DNA of 64,000 nucleotides from Thecamonas trahens ATCC 50062 (GCF_000142905.1 NW_013657654.1:360962-424961), one strand, 5' to 3'; shown: positions 31,638-42,800, counted from the stretch's first letter. The notes: a model not told the origin generated them from the letters alone. Made by a program: numbers and translations.

Positions 31638-32275
31638 ATGACCGAGAGCGTGCCCATCCCACGCCCGACACCAACATCACCCTGGCCACCTCACCAAATG
31701 GCAGCGTGTTTGGAACAACTCCAGGAGGTAGGTTGGCATGTCGCACGCGCGCAGCTATGTGCATGGCTGGCTGTGAGAAGGGAGGGGGAGGAGCGAGGAA
31801 GTTCAGGTGCTGCGGGTTGCCGGGACGGTTTGCGCCTGCGCAGAGTTTTCGGGAGCACAAACGCCTTCATGTTCAACGAGTTTTCTGCGCACACGCAAAG
31901 AATAGGCGCCTCTACCGCAAGCCTCACGAGCGAGGTAGAGTTGGTCGGACAGGCAAGCCAACGCAGTCGTCTCTCACTCTCTCTCTCATGCACACACATC
32001 ATTGGTCGAAAATAGGTACCCGCATCACATACTCGCGTGACTCGCTGCTGCAACTACGCGATCAGCTTGGTCTCTCCCCACCGCCATCCGACATGCCTGC
32101 CATCCCAGGCATTACTGCACCCGATGACGGCTGCGACGATGACGCAGGTGTAGTGGTGGACTCCAGTGCTCATGGAGACGCCACGCCTGCTGCGGGCAGC
32201 GTCGCCGCGGCTCCGCCGCCGTCGGGCGAGCCTGATGCCGACATTGGCCAGCCGCTGTTTACCATGGATGCTTGA
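31638..32275 (+). CDS. EIF4EBP: eIF4E-binding protein (4E-BP), two exons
   Basis: Small repressor of cap-dependent translation that binds eIF4E and is normally controlled by TOR phosphorylation. Exon 1 is 31638-31727 and exon 2 is 32016-32275. Splicing creates FGTTPGGTRITYSRDSLLQL, the hallmark TTPGGTRI segment followed by the YxxxxL-hydrophobic eIF4E-binding motif (YSRDSLL). A PAIPGITAP stretch matches the second conserved segment of animal 4E-BPs. The last five residues, FTMDA, correspond to the C-terminal TOS motif (FEMDI in human). The ATG at 31638 has a good context (A at -3), but its frame joins the conserved part only if one base is added, for example at the CCC at 31653-31655. The product would be 116 residues, against 118 for human 4E-BP1. 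It converges on the next gene with a 22-base gap. Confidence 0.85.
31728..32015 (+). other. Intron of the 4E-BP gene
   Basis: 288 bases with donor GGAG/GTAGGT and acceptor AATAG/GTACC. It is phase 1: the split Gly codon (G + GT) is restored inside the conserved TTPGGTRI segment, which is strong evidence for these exact boundaries. It is the only intron in the window I can support directly. Confidence 0.9.
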
Positions 32276-32297
32276 GGTAAAGGTGCTCACGAGCAGT

Positions 32298-35198
32298 TCA
32301 CTCGTCAAGAAGTGCCCAGAGCGATATGAGCCGCCGCTCGATCTGCCAGGGGCAGAGCGGGCCGGCGAGCATGGTGTGCATGTCGGGGAGGGCACGGGCG
32401 ACCATGCTCGCGATGCGGGCAGTGGCCGGGAGCGTGCGTGCCGACGGAGTTGCGGTCCTGTTCGGCAGTTGGGCGCGGCGCGCGTCGCGCCGCAAGCGCC
32501 GTGCACGCTTCTCGGCTTCAAAGTCGGCCTCGATCGGCGCGGCACGGTGGAGAAAGCCAAAGTACGCCGCCCACTCGCCAGTCGGCGGTACCTCGCCCAT
32601 GGCCCATGCCTCGGCGTAGACAGCGGCACGCAGGCCGTCGAGCGCGGTCGCAACTGCACCCTGCTGCTCTCGCCCAGCCTCGGCGACCAAGGCGAGGAGC
32701 GGACGGACGATGCTGCGCCGGCGGACAACGTCGTCGACCTCGGGCGCCGCCGCCAGCGCAGTGAGCAGTGGCACCGCCAGCAGCGGCTCGCGCCCGGCGA
32801 GTTCGAGAAGGCTATCCATGTCCGGCTGGAGTGCCCGCGTGACTGCGCCGCCGATTCCGGGTGCAGCCACAAGTCGCGCCGCTGCTAGCCAGACCCGCCG
32901 CCGGGCGTCGTGGGGGTCGCCGTCGCGGCCGGCAAGCTTCATCAGCAGGTCGACGCCAACCTGGGCGTCGAAAACGTCGACATGCGTAGTGTCGACCGTG
33001 GCGCCCTCGTGTGCAAAGACGTACGCCACGCTCGCCAGCAAGCACGCGCCGGCAGCCACCAGCTCGGACGAGAGGGTGGCCGACTCGGCCACAAGAACCG
33101 CCATGGCGGTGTTGATCAGGCCCGAGTCCAGCAACGTCTGTCGGTGGAGCGGGGTACAGACCAACATGCCGGTGATGGCCGCCAGCGCCGGCAGCCGCAC
33201 AAGGTCGGCGTGGTCGGCAAAGCCGACCAGGGCGAGGGTCAGGTTCTGGATTCGCACGTCCGACGGTGGAAGCGAGCGCGCCGCTACAGTGGCTGCCTCA
33301 ACATGCAGCGCCGCCGCGACTACACTCGCCTCGGACAGGTGGGCTGCTGCCAGCCTTGCCGAGGCGTCCAGCACCTGCATCCGCCAGCCGCACTCGATCT
33401 CGGCGTCGGCGACGACGCCAGCATAGACGCCGAGGACGACCGCGGCGAGGGTCGCGTCATGAACGGGAGGCGGCACAAGATCGCATAGCACCTCGAGCCC
33501 GCCGAGCTCAACAAACCGCTTGCGGGCGTACTTGTCGGTGCTAACCGCAGCGGAGAGCAGTGCGACAAGCCCAGAGGTGAGCGTCACCGGAAGAGGGGCC
33601 GCCGGCTCGGTGGCGCAGGTCAGTGAGGCCAAGCCCACCGCCATGCCGCCGGCGGCACGAAAGGCCTCTACCTGACTAGGGTCGGCTACCAACAGCCGCG
33701 CTAGCGCCGCACTGCATGCCTGGCCAGCCTTGAAGGCCATGTCGTCGTCGCAGCGCGCCGCCAGCGCGCCGAGCACTTTGGACAGCGCCGCCACTAGGTG
33801 CCGCACCGTGCGTGCGCCGGTAACGTGCTCACGGCAGACCGGCGAGGCTTCGACAAGGAGCCCAATGGTGGTGGCCAGCGCTGCCACGTCGTCCAACCGA
33901 GCTGGCAATGACTCAAGCTTGAGCAGGAGCACGTAGAGAAGAGTCGGATGCTCCGGCAGCGCATACGCCGGTGGTCCGCGGAGGAGCGCGTGGCTGAGTG
34001 CAATGAGCGGCCGTCGGAGGCTGTCGCCTACCATGGCAGCGTCGAGGACGGCGCGGCAGAGAGCGGCGGCGTCGCTGGCTGCTCCTGTACTGCTCTCGTC
34101 TCCATCGTCGCTGTCATCGAGAGAGGCCGGGATGGACACACTCACCAGCACCGGCGGTGCGAGCGGAAGCAGCTGCGGGACGCGAGCTTCAAGTCGGGCG
34201 TCAAAGGTAGGCAGCATCGGCTGAGAGGCGGCCTGCTCAAGGGCAGCAAGCCATGCTTCGGGATCTGAGGCGGTGAGAACAAGCTGCGGTGAGTGTGGGG
34301 CGCGGACAAGAAGGGTCTGGCGGTCGCACGCGGTAAAGGTGACTTCGGCGACTGAGCCGAGGACAACCAGCTCGGCCGAGTCCGGCGGGGTGTGGAAGAC
34401 TACATCGGAGCAGATGAGGAGCGAGTGAGCGTGAGCGAGAGCAAACTCGCTCGAGTCGGGCGTCGATCGCGCAACCACATACCGCCTGGCCAGTGAAGAG
34501 ACAAGGACTCGAGCCACGGACGCTCGCATGGTCGGCGGGGCATGGAGCTGAGCCAAGACCTGCAGAGGGAGCTCGGCGTCGTAGCCAAGGATCGTCGGCG
34601 CGACCTGGACCATGTCAGCGAGGCGGATCATCTTCTCGGCCGGCTCTGCCGCTTCGACGACGCCATCTTCAGCCGCGACCACGAGCGCCCTTGCCAGAGT
34701 GTGCGGGAAGAGGAGCGGGATGGCGAGGCGTCCCAGGGCGTGAGCTGGGATGGCCTCGAGCCGCAGTGCGCCGGGCTCGAGAGTGATCATCTCGCGGAGA
34801 ATGTCAAAGAATCTCGAAGCGTAGGTGACGTGGCCTTGTTTGAGCGCAAATAGTGTGGTTTCACCTTTGTAAAATTGTATCAGCGGAATACCGGAGCCAT
34901 CGCCAGCATTCGGCCGCGGAAACGATGCGTCGGCCGCCGCCAGCTTCTCCACCAAAGTCGCCAGGTTGCTGGCGGCAGGCACATGGCCATTGCCTTTCTC
35001 CACAGCAGCAGTCACTGCAGAGAGGTCCGCAAGCGTCGCCGAATAGTCGTTGCATATGTCTTCCAGAATGTGTGCATGGTGCTGGTGGGAGGTGGTCATA
35101 CGGCCCAGCGGGGCGAGGGGTGGGGTGGGGGGGGAGAGAGAGGGAGAGTGGGGTGATCGATCACGTGGGCGATGGCCGAAGCGGGGGAGAGTAGCCAT
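32298..35198 (-). CDS. Armadillo/HEAT-like helical protein
   Basis: 966 residues from the ATG at 35196-35198; the ATG at 35097-35099, before TTSHQHHAHILEDICNDYSATLADL, is an equally good start. No family recognised with certainty. The N-terminal third contains PLIQFYKGETTLFALKQGHVTYASRFFDILREMI and a region with strands and a terminal helix (about 34200-34450, ending WLAALEQAAS) that could be a PH-like domain. The rest is a long run of Leu/Ala-rich helices with short loops, such as RKRFVELGGLEVLCDLVPP, typical of armadillo or HEAT repeats. The C-terminus is basic (RARRLRRDARRAQ). No membrane helix or signal peptide. A scaffold role is likely but inferred. The next gene on the same strand ends upstream of it at 35257. 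Confidence 0.7.
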   Translation of the reverse strand: MATLPRFGHRPRDRSPHSPSLSPPTPPLAPLGRMTTSHQHHAHILEDICNDYSATLADLSAVTAAVEKGNGHVPAASNLATLVEKLAAADASFPRPNAGDGSGIPLIQFYKGETTLFALKQGHVTYASRFFDILREMITLEPGALRLEAIPAHALGRLAIPLLFPHTLARALVVAAEDGVVEAAEPAEKMIRLADMVQVAPTILGYDAELPLQVLAQLHAPPTMRASVARVLVSSLARRYVVARSTPDSSEFALAHAHSLLICSDVVFHTPPDSAELVVLGSVAEVTFTACDRQTLLVRAPHSPQLVLTASDPEAWLAALEQAASQPMLPTFDARLEARVPQLLPLAPPVLVSVSIPASLDDSDDGDESSTGAASDAAALCRAVLDAAMVGDSLRRPLIALSHALLRGPPAYALPEHPTLLYVLLLKLESLPARLDDVAALATTIGLLVEASPVCREHVTGARTVRHLVAALSKVLGALAARCDDDMAFKAGQACSAALARLLVADPSQVEAFRAAGGMAVGLASLTCATEPAAPLPVTLTSGLVALLSAAVSTDKYARKRFVELGGLEVLCDLVPPPVHDATLAAVVLGVYAGVVADAEIECGWRMQVLDASARLAAAHLSEASVVAAALHVEAATVAARSLPPSDVRIQNLTLALVGFADHADLVRLPALAAITGMLVCTPLHRQTLLDSGLINTAMAVLVAESATLSSELVAAGACLLASVAYVFAHEGATVDTTHVDVFDAQVGVDLLMKLAGRDGDPHDARRRVWLAAARLVAAPGIGGAVTRALQPDMDSLLELAGREPLLAVPLLTALAAAPEVDDVVRRRSIVRPLLALVAEAGREQQGAVATALDGLRAAVYAEAWAMGEVPPTGEWAAYFGFLHRAAPIEADFEAEKRARRLRRDARRAQLPNRTATPSARTLPATARIASMVARALPDMHTMLAGPLCPWQIERRLISLWALLDE

Positions 35199-35256
35199 CC
35201 TCACAACAGGGGGGGGCAGGACAGTTTACGTATGCATCGATAGCCATGCTGGGCCA

Positions 35257-38200
35257 CTACTCGTCGCTGCCTTGCTGCAACTCCTTCTCGTCAATGGCGG
35301 CATCGATGGAGGAGAGGATGTCGGCGAGGAGGGCGCGCTTGGCCTTGAGCTCCGAGGTGTGGAGAGCGAGGAGGTGGCTCTTCTCGATGCCAGCGGCAAG
35401 TCGGGTGATGGTGTCCCGCTCACGGAGGAGCTGCCGGGTCTCCTGCTCGATCTGCTCGCGTGAGACGTCCTCCAGGAGCTCGGCCTCGGCGGCGAGGAGA
35501 GCGGCCTTGACGGCGGCGAGGTTCTCGGCGTACTGCGGACGGAGCTTGAGTGCATTGGAGAGCGCGGTGTGTGAGAGGCAGACAATTTGAACGTCGGTTG
35601 TCGACCGGATGGTGCGCTCAAACGGTACGTTGTAGAGGAGCTGCTTCTCGCCGAGATGCCCACCCTCGTCGAGCGCGCCGACACGCTCGCCCATGGGCAT
35701 GTACACTGACGTCGAGCCCGAGGCCACAAACAAGAGCTGGCCCTTGCCGACGCCGGCCTCGACAACGGTCTCGTTGAATCCGAGCTCGATGACCTCGGAG
35801 CCAGAGACGAGGATGTCGCGGAAGGCGTCGTCGGTGTCGTCGAACATGTGGTTGGAGGCGAGGAGCCGCCGCCAGAACACAAGCGCGATGGTCCGGATGG
35901 CCTCGGACGCCAGCTTGGTTGCGGCAGCGGTGAGGGCCTTGACGTCGTCAATGGCGTCGACGTCGGTTGTTTCCAGAAGCGCTGCCATCCGCTCGCGGAG
36001 GAGCTCCGACTCGAGGCGGTCGCTCACGGTCCGCGCACGCTCGACGACACGCTGCGCGACCGGGCGAACCGACTCGAGCGAGCTGTGGACGACCAGATCG
36101 CCCAGCTGTGCCCGGTCGCTCACCAGCTGCTCGCGCACCAAGTACAGCGGCTCCTCATGCAGGCGCATAGCAAGCGACGCTGCACGGCGGCGCTCGTGGT
36201 CTGCCTGCAGCCGTGCGCGCGCGACCTGGCGAAAATGGTCGAGCAGGTCCGGATGCTGAGCAATGGCGGCGAGGAGGTCGCTCTTCGAGAGCGTGTACAC
36301 CGTGACGTAGGTGACGGCCCGGACCGTAGCCGTCCGCGGGGTATCGATGAGCACTGCAATCTCACCAAAGTGGTCGGCCTCGCGGAGCCGGGCGACCTCG
36401 TCGCCAGTTTGGAGGACAACCGCGGCTTCGCCGCGGGTAAGGAACCACATGCAGTCCCCGGTCTCGCCCTCGGTGGCAATAACCGCGTTGGGAGCGTACG
36501 TCTCCTCCTTCATCTTGTGGACAAGGTCGTGGAGGAGCGACGGGTCGTCGACGGCGGCAAAAAAGGGCACGTTAGACAGTGCCTCGGCGAGGTCCTGCGC
36601 AATCGCCACGTCGGTTCCGGCCCGAAGCGCGTACTCGACCGTGTCGTCGAGCCGCTCGAGCGTTTGGTTCACCCGCTGGAGTACACCCTCGTCGCGCGGC
36701 GCGTTGACGAGGTCGTCGGTGTGCGCGTAGCAGTCACGTGCAATGTGTTCCATCGACTCGCCGAGGTGGAGCAGCTTGGCGCGTTCGCGCTCGTCGTCCG
36801 AGACCTCGGCCAAGCCGTCGAGCAGGCCCTTGACCTTCTCGACGCATGTCCGCGCGAGCGCAGCCGCCGCGCGGAGCTTGATGACGTCGCCGTCGGCGGC
36901 GTTCATCTTCATGATGACAAACCGGACGTCCTTGAGCGCAATCTCCATGGCACGCCGCCGCGAGACCCGCTCTGCCGAGTGGTCAACAATGGTGCCGGCC
37001 TTGTCGGCGCTTGCGTCATCGTTGTCGGCGTCTGATCCCGAGCCGTAAGCCGGCGACGGCGACCGCGCTCCGGCGTACGGCGGAAGCAGTGTCCGCGACG
37101 ACGGGAGCTTGATGAGTGCAACCTCGGCCTTGACCGAGGCCTCAATGTCTTCAGCAGAGAGGACCGATGAGCCGGCCGAGTCGCCACGATGGACAACGCG
37201 CGACGACTGCGGCGAGAGGTGGTTGTTGTCGTGGAACGCCACTCGCCGCTGCGCCGATCCAGTCAGCGGCGAGCACTCGTCGTCCGAGCGCGAGCCGTCC
37301 CATGACGACGCGTATGACCGGGCTTCAAACTCGTCCAGCTCCGACGGGTGGAGCAGAACATGGCGCGCAGCCGAAAGTGCTTCTGCCACCGCAGTGTCTG
37401 GCATTTCAGCATAATCGAGCAGCTCGAGTTCGGTCTGGACGCCAGCGTTGACTTGCGGGACCGCATCGCCGCCGGCCGCTGCTACCGCTGCCGCCAGCGG
37501 CACCGCAAGCGCAACGTCGACAACCGAGCTCGAGAGGTCTAGCGCGTCCTGCGGGGGGAGCAGGCCATCGGCCGCCGCCGACCCACGCCGAAGAGCTTGG
37601 ACCTCGGCGTACAGCTCCTTGGCCTTGGCCTTGTACTTGGCGGTGCGCGGGTCCTTGATGGCAACCTGGACGCCGACGTCGCGAGTGGCAGCAGCAAGGG
37701 TGTCGGTGGCACTGGCTTGCGGAGAGCTCGTTGCGGCTGGCGCCGGCTGGTGCGGCGGTGACACCGCAAAGACACCCGGCACAAACTCGACCGGCCGACG
37801 GACGGTCTTGGCTCCCACAGCAGCAGCCGCGGGGACGGAGTCCGATGCTTCGGGGGCGGCGACCGGAGAGGTGCGACGGACTCGGACCCGCTTGCGGACT
37901 CGCGGGCGGAGGGTGGCCGGATTAGGTGGATCGTCGCGGATGCGAGCGCGGTTGATCTTGGGCGCAAAGGTACACTCGTCCGGGTCAAAGGTGTCGATGG
38001 CGAGAACGGCTGGTGGCTCCGAGGCTGCCCGAGCTTCCTCCAGCTTGGCCTTTCTTGCGGCGTTCCACTTGTAAGTCCGCTCGACGAGCGACACGCCTTC
38101 GACATCTTTCGGCCGCTTGTACGGCTTGATTCGCGGAGTAAAGGTGCACTGTGCCATGACTTCCTCGATGGCCTTCTCCTGCGCCCGCGCATGCTTCTCA

Positions 38201-38817
38201 CGGTGCACATCCGCCAGCTCCACCAACCGCTGCCTTGCCGGCAGGCGGTCTCTCTCTGCCACTAGCTTTCTTGACCGCGGAGCGAGCTGAGGCGAGAACG
38301 AGTACACCTCTTCCTGAGCCGGCAGCCTTCGACGGGTGACGTGAGAGTCGTGACCCATAGTAGCAGGAGCGCCAGAGTAAAGAGAATCGGAGGGACGATT
38401 AGCGAGGACACTATCATGACCATCGTGACCATCATGCCCATCATGCCCATCATGCCCATCATGATCATCATGATCATGTGGCACGACGGCGTGGGTCTTG
38501 AGTCGGCTGCGATTGATTGCGGGCCAAAAAGTCAGGTCGTCATCAACAGCCATTGCCGGATATGTAAGATGATCAAGAGGCGAGACTGGTTGCAGATACC
38601 TTGGCTCATGGCTACGTGGATACTTTGAGGAGCTGTTGTTCCCTGCACCACCACCACCAGACCCAGCCCCACCACCACCACCACCACCACCAGGACCGCC
38701 ACCACCAGCACGACCTCCTCCACCAGCACGACCTCCACTACCACCACTAACCACTGTCCTCCGAGGTGTGACACTCCCTGTCGAAGAACCTTCGTACTCT
38801 CGGAGGTACAAAGACAT
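35257..38817 (-). CDS. Protein with two cyclic-nucleotide-binding domains
   Basis: 1,186 residues, starting at the ATG at 38815-38817. The N-terminus is Gly-rich, then has an HDG/HD tract (about 38395-38475) and two FTPRI / FAPKI motifs (CTFTPRIKP, CTFAPKINR), a short pattern seen in several flagellar proteins. A Ser/Pro-rich middle follows. The first CNB domain is at about residues 770-890 and is canonical: FGEIAVLIDTPRTATV, with the phosphate-binding Arg. The second is at about 1000-1120 and is degenerate: HLGEKQLLYNVPFERTIR, with the Arg displaced, so it may not bind nucleotide. A long coiled-coil segment ends the protein. It could be an effector of cyclic nucleotides made by receptor cyclases like the two in this window; that link, and any flagellar location, is inference. 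No kinase or channel domain is present. Confidence 0.85.
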   Translation of the reverse strand: MSLYLREYEGSSTGSVTPRRTVVSGGSGGRAGGGGRAGGGGPGGGGGGGGAGSGGGGAGNNSSSKYPRSHEPRYLQPVSPLDHLTYPAMAVDDDLTFWPAINRSRLKTHAVVPHDHDDHDGHDGHDGHDGHDGHDSVLANRPSDSLYSGAPATMGHDSHVTRRRLPAQEEVYSFSPQLAPRSRKLVAERDRLPARQRLVELADVHREKHARAQEKAIEEVMAQCTFTPRIKPYKRPKDVEGVSLVERTYKWNAARKAKLEEARAASEPPAVLAIDTFDPDECTFAPKINRARIRDDPPNPATLRPRVRKRVRVRRTSPVAAPEASDSVPAAAAVGAKTVRRPVEFVPGVFAVSPPHQPAPAATSSPQASATDTLAAATRDVGVQVAIKDPRTAKYKAKAKELYAEVQALRRGSAAADGLLPPQDALDLSSSVVDVALAVPLAAAVAAAGGDAVPQVNAGVQTELELLDYAEMPDTAVAEALSAARHVLLHPSELDEFEARSYASSWDGSRSDDECSPLTGSAQRRVAFHDNNHLSPQSSRVVHRGDSAGSSVLSAEDIEASVKAEVALIKLPSSRTLLPPYAGARSPSPAYGSGSDADNDDASADKAGTIVDHSAERVSRRRAMEIALKDVRFVIMKMNAADGDVIKLRAAAALARTCVEKVKGLLDGLAEVSDDERERAKLLHLGESMEHIARDCYAHTDDLVNAPRDEGVLQRVNQTLERLDDTVEYALRAGTDVAIAQDLAEALSNVPFFAAVDDPSLLHDLVHKMKEETYAPNAVIATEGETGDCMWFLTRGEAAVVLQTGDEVARLREADHFGEIAVLIDTPRTATVRAVTYVTVYTLSKSDLLAAIAQHPDLLDHFRQVARARLQADHERRRAASLAMRLHEEPLYLVREQLVSDRAQLGDLVVHSSLESVRPVAQRVVERARTVSDRLESELLRERMAALLETTDVDAIDDVKALTAAATKLASEAIRTIALVFWRRLLASNHMFDDTDDAFRDILVSGSEVIELGFNETVVEAGVGKGQLLFVASGSTSVYMPMGERVGALDEGGHLGEKQLLYNVPFERTIRSTTDVQIVCLSHTALSNALKLRPQYAENLAAVKAALLAAEAELLEDVSREQIEQETRQLLRERDTITRLAAGIEKSHLLALHTSELKAKRALLADILSSIDAAIDEKELQQGSDE

Positions 38818-39009
38818 GTCGTCTGAAGACGGAGGGAGGTGGGGCTGTGTGGTTGGGAGGGGGGGGGGGAGGTGGGGGGTGGGGAGGAGGGGAAGGGGGA
38901 GGCCGGGGCGGCAGTTGGGCCTTGATCATGCTGCAGATCGCCATCAAATGTCCTGGCGGGGAAAGTGGAGGGCTGGATTGGGCTGGATTGGTGCGCGCGG
39001 GCGGGGGAG

Positions 39010-39075
<66 letters not shown>

Positions 39076-39875
39076 GAGGAGGGGATGGTTAGAGGGGGAG
39101 GGGGGGGAGAGAAAGAGGGAGATTGTCCTGGATGTGCGTTTTGATGCGATATCGCGCGAATTATCCTGCGCACGCCGAGGCATGGCTGCCTTGGTTCCGG
39201 AGTAGGGGGGGAGGGTTGTGATCGTGGTGGGAACAGAGATAGATGCTAGTGAGGGACAGAGGAGGGAGGAGATGAAGGGAGAAGGGGGGTGGGGCGGGGG
39301 GGAGCACTGTGGTTGAAGTTGAGGAGCATGACCAAAGCTGCCCCGGAATTCGCGATCATTACCCGGAGCGGTACGCTCGTTCGGACGCGTTGTCGCTTCA
39401 ACACCAAGCCGACCCGAAAGGAGTTCAAGATGCATGCGCTGTGGGATCCTCGAAGCGGATGCACATGCACTTGCTTCATACTCTGCGTTCATTCACACAT
39501 CCAAGAGGAGCTGACCAGACTTGCATCAGCCATCATTCTGATGGAAAACTGCTCCTGTCGGTCGCTTCAATCTAACACAGTGATCGGTGATCGTTCCATC
39601 CCAGTCCCCTCCCTCCCCCCCCCCCTCCCCCCTCCTCCCACCCCATACTCACCCACCCAACAATAGAGCTATCACCATCACCATCACCATCACCACCTTC
39701 ACCCAAATCGTCGCCATCCCCCCCCCCCCCCACACCACACAGCCGCAATTTTTCCCCCACCCCCACCCCCACCCCCCCCCTCTCCAACCAAACCCGCCGG
39801 CGACAGACAGCAACAGCAACAACAGCGACAAGGGCGACCACCGCACCCTCCCCCACCCCGTCCTACTCGCCCACT
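38818..39875. other. Divergent intergenic region with a (GA)n tract
   Basis: Just over 1 kb between the CNB and subtilase starts. It contains G-rich runs (38860-38900, 39080-39110, 39280-39305), a 58-base GA dinucleotide run at 39012-39069, CCATCA-type repeats at 39670-39700, and C-runs at 39605-39640, 39718-39732 and 39755-39785. Open frames here are low-complexity and not credible. Confidence 0.6.
39012..39069. repeat. GA dinucleotide microsatellite
   Basis: About 29 uninterrupted GA units in the divergent promoter region of the CNB and subtilase genes. Confidence 0.95.
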
Positions 39876-42800
39876 ATGCACACATACCACATCCTCACAA
39901 CAATGCTATGCATACTATGTGCAATGGGCACCCTCTCTGCTGCTTCCCATGTCTTCCAGCCACCTACCAACCTTGCACACCACAAGTCCTCGGCACACCT
40001 TGCCCGTCTTGCCATGACAACCAAGTCGGCGAGTCAAGCTGCGACGAGCCAAGGCGACAACCATGATGCTGCTCATGGTGGTGGTGAAAAGGGTGCCACC
40101 GTTCGCGCCTTTTTCCATCTTGACATGGATGCCTTGCATCCTTTGCGCTCGTCGCCACGAGGCGAGGACCGGCGAGTGATCGATGATGACGGCCAAGGCG
40201 ACGATGCTCGGTGGGAGAAGGCGCTGTATCGGATGGTGCTCAAGCTGCCGATCACAGAGAAACGAAAGGCGGCGGCGATCGACTGCTTTACCGCTGTTGA
40301 CGGCATGGTCTACGTCGGGGCAGAGACGTTTGTGGTGCGGGCTGAGGCTGCACCGGCCCACGGCAGCTGCGGCGCTGTGAGCGAGCACGGCCCGTGGCGT
40401 ACGAGCCATGATGGGGTGGCTCATGCTGCTATTGATGGTCAGGACGAGGTGGTGATCATGGTATTCCCGGCAGCCGACGACGAGCTGGAGGCGGCGGTGG
40501 CGACGCTCCAGGCCCGGTTGGGCGGCGCGGCCCGCGTGGCGCTGACCCCGCCAGGGCTGGGGTCGGCACCACGGGCACTGCTCCGTGAAGTGCGGATTGG
40601 GGCAGTGGCGGCTGTCGGCATGGACAAGGTGCTTGCCGGGCTCGCCGAGAGTCCAATGGGTGCACTGGCTGTCGACGTGCGCGCCGGCGTCCGGAATGCG
40701 GCGCGCGAGTTTCACAACGCGTTTGCGTCGTGGGCGGTCCAGTCGGCGCAGGCCGAGTTCCGGCCGCTGTCTACGGCTGGCATTGACGGCTCGTCGCAGA
40801 TTGTGGGCGTGGCCGACACTGGCGTCGACACTAGCTCATGCTACTTTGCAGACGTGTCCGGCGAGCCCGTGCCGTACAACCCGGCGGCCAACGCGACGGG
40901 TGCCAGTGGCAGCTCGCGGCACCGCAAGATTGTCGGCTACTTTACACAAAATGGCGATGGCGGCGACTCGCTCGCCGGGCACGGGACGCACGTGGCGGCG
41001 ACGATTTGCGGCGCGGCAGCCGGGCCCGAGTCGATGGCAGCGGCGGTGGCGGAAAGCGCAAAGTTCAACGGGATTGCAGCCGGGGCGCGGCTGGTGGTGG
41101 AGGACCTGCTCGCCGACGCCGACCAGGCACCGGCCGGGACGGTCGACGGCGGCCACCCGGACGACGTCGGCATTGATCCGAGCTACTGGCGGATCGAGAA
41201 CTTGCTCGCACGGCAGTTCAGTCTCGGGGCGCGGCTCTCGTGCAACGCGTGGGGCCTGGCAGCGGATCGGTCGCAGGACATGGAGCCTGGGACGTACGGC
41301 GAGGCTGCGCGGGCTGTCGACAGGTTTGTGTGGGAGAATCCGGACATGCTCCCGCTGTTTTCGGTGGGCAACGTGGCGGCGGCACAGGTCTCGTCGCGGG
41401 CAGCGCACCAGATCTCGTCTGTGGCAACAGCCAAGAACGCGCTGTCGATCGGGGCCTCGTTTGCACCGCGCGAGTCGTGGGCGCTGGACCTCTCGCACGA
41501 CGCAGTGATGCTGACGGTTGCGGGGCTAGAAGTGACGGCAGTGCCGGGTGAGTTTGGATCGCGGGTCCCGGTGCCCGAGGGCGTGGCCGGCAGCCTGCGG
41601 CTTGCAGAGCCTGTGGATGGGTGCGGGGTGTATGCCAACGCTGCGGCCTTTGCCGACGGCAGCAGCTACGCGCTGGTCCGGCGTGGCGGCTGCCGGTTTG
41701 TGACCAAGGCAGCGGCCGCGGCCGCGGCCGGCGCCATCGGCATGGTTGTGGTGAGTACGGACGAGCGGTACCTCATCATGTCCGGCGATGCTCCCAAACT
41801 GGCGCTCGTTGCGCTTCTCGTGCGAGCGTCGGACGGCAACGCCATGGTGGCGGCAGCCGACGCGAACGGCGGCGCCGTGGCGTTTGTGGCAAGCAGCGCG
41901 AGCGATACAAACGTGGCGCCGAGCGACATTGCGGTCTCGCTCGGGTACAAGGCTTGGAACTCTGCGGCGGGCCCATCTGTCGACGCGCGGTTCAAGCCGG
42001 AGCTCTACGCACCGGGATACAAGGTGTTTTCTGCGGCGGCGGGGCCGGGAGCGGCGGCGTGCGGCGCGGCGGCGCGGTTTGTCTCGGGCGGTACGTCGTC
42101 GGCCGTGGCTGTCGCGACCGGAACGGCGGCATTGGTGCGCGACTACTTTGTCAAGGGCTACTATCCAAGCGGGGCAGCGAGCGCGAGCGGGGCGTTCTCC
42201 CCTTCTGCCGCGCTCGTCAAGGCCGTGCTGGTCAACGGGGCGGTCCCGCTGACGATGACGTACTCGGGCGCCGGGCCGATGGTGGGCGACGTGACTGACG
42301 GTCGCGACTACGTGCCGCTCGCCGACAAGGTGCCGTCGTTCGAGCAGGGCTTTGGACGGCTGATGGCGTCGGAGAGCCTGCCACTGGCGGACGGGTCGAC
42401 GTCGCCGGGCGCGTTCAAGGGGCTAAGCTGAGGCGAAAGCCGTTTGATCTGTATGTCAACGACTCTGCAGCGATGGGCGAGAGCGGCGAGGTGCACTCAA
42501 TGTGCGTGCGAGTGGTTGCGGCGGCCAAACCGCTGCGAGTCACGCTTGCGTGGACCGATTTTCCGGTGGACATGGTCCAGCGACAGTCGCTCCTGCGCAA
42601 CTTGGTCAACGACCTCGACCTCGTAGTCTCGTGCTTTTCGGGCCACGACAACACGCAGACGACGTACGCTGGCAACGGACGAATCGAAGCATCGTCGCAG
42701 GGCCTGTACTGGACTTTTGACACCATCAACAACGTGGAGACGGTCCGGGTGCCACACCCGGGCGTGGGCACGACGTGCAAGATCAGCGTTGTGGGCGGGT

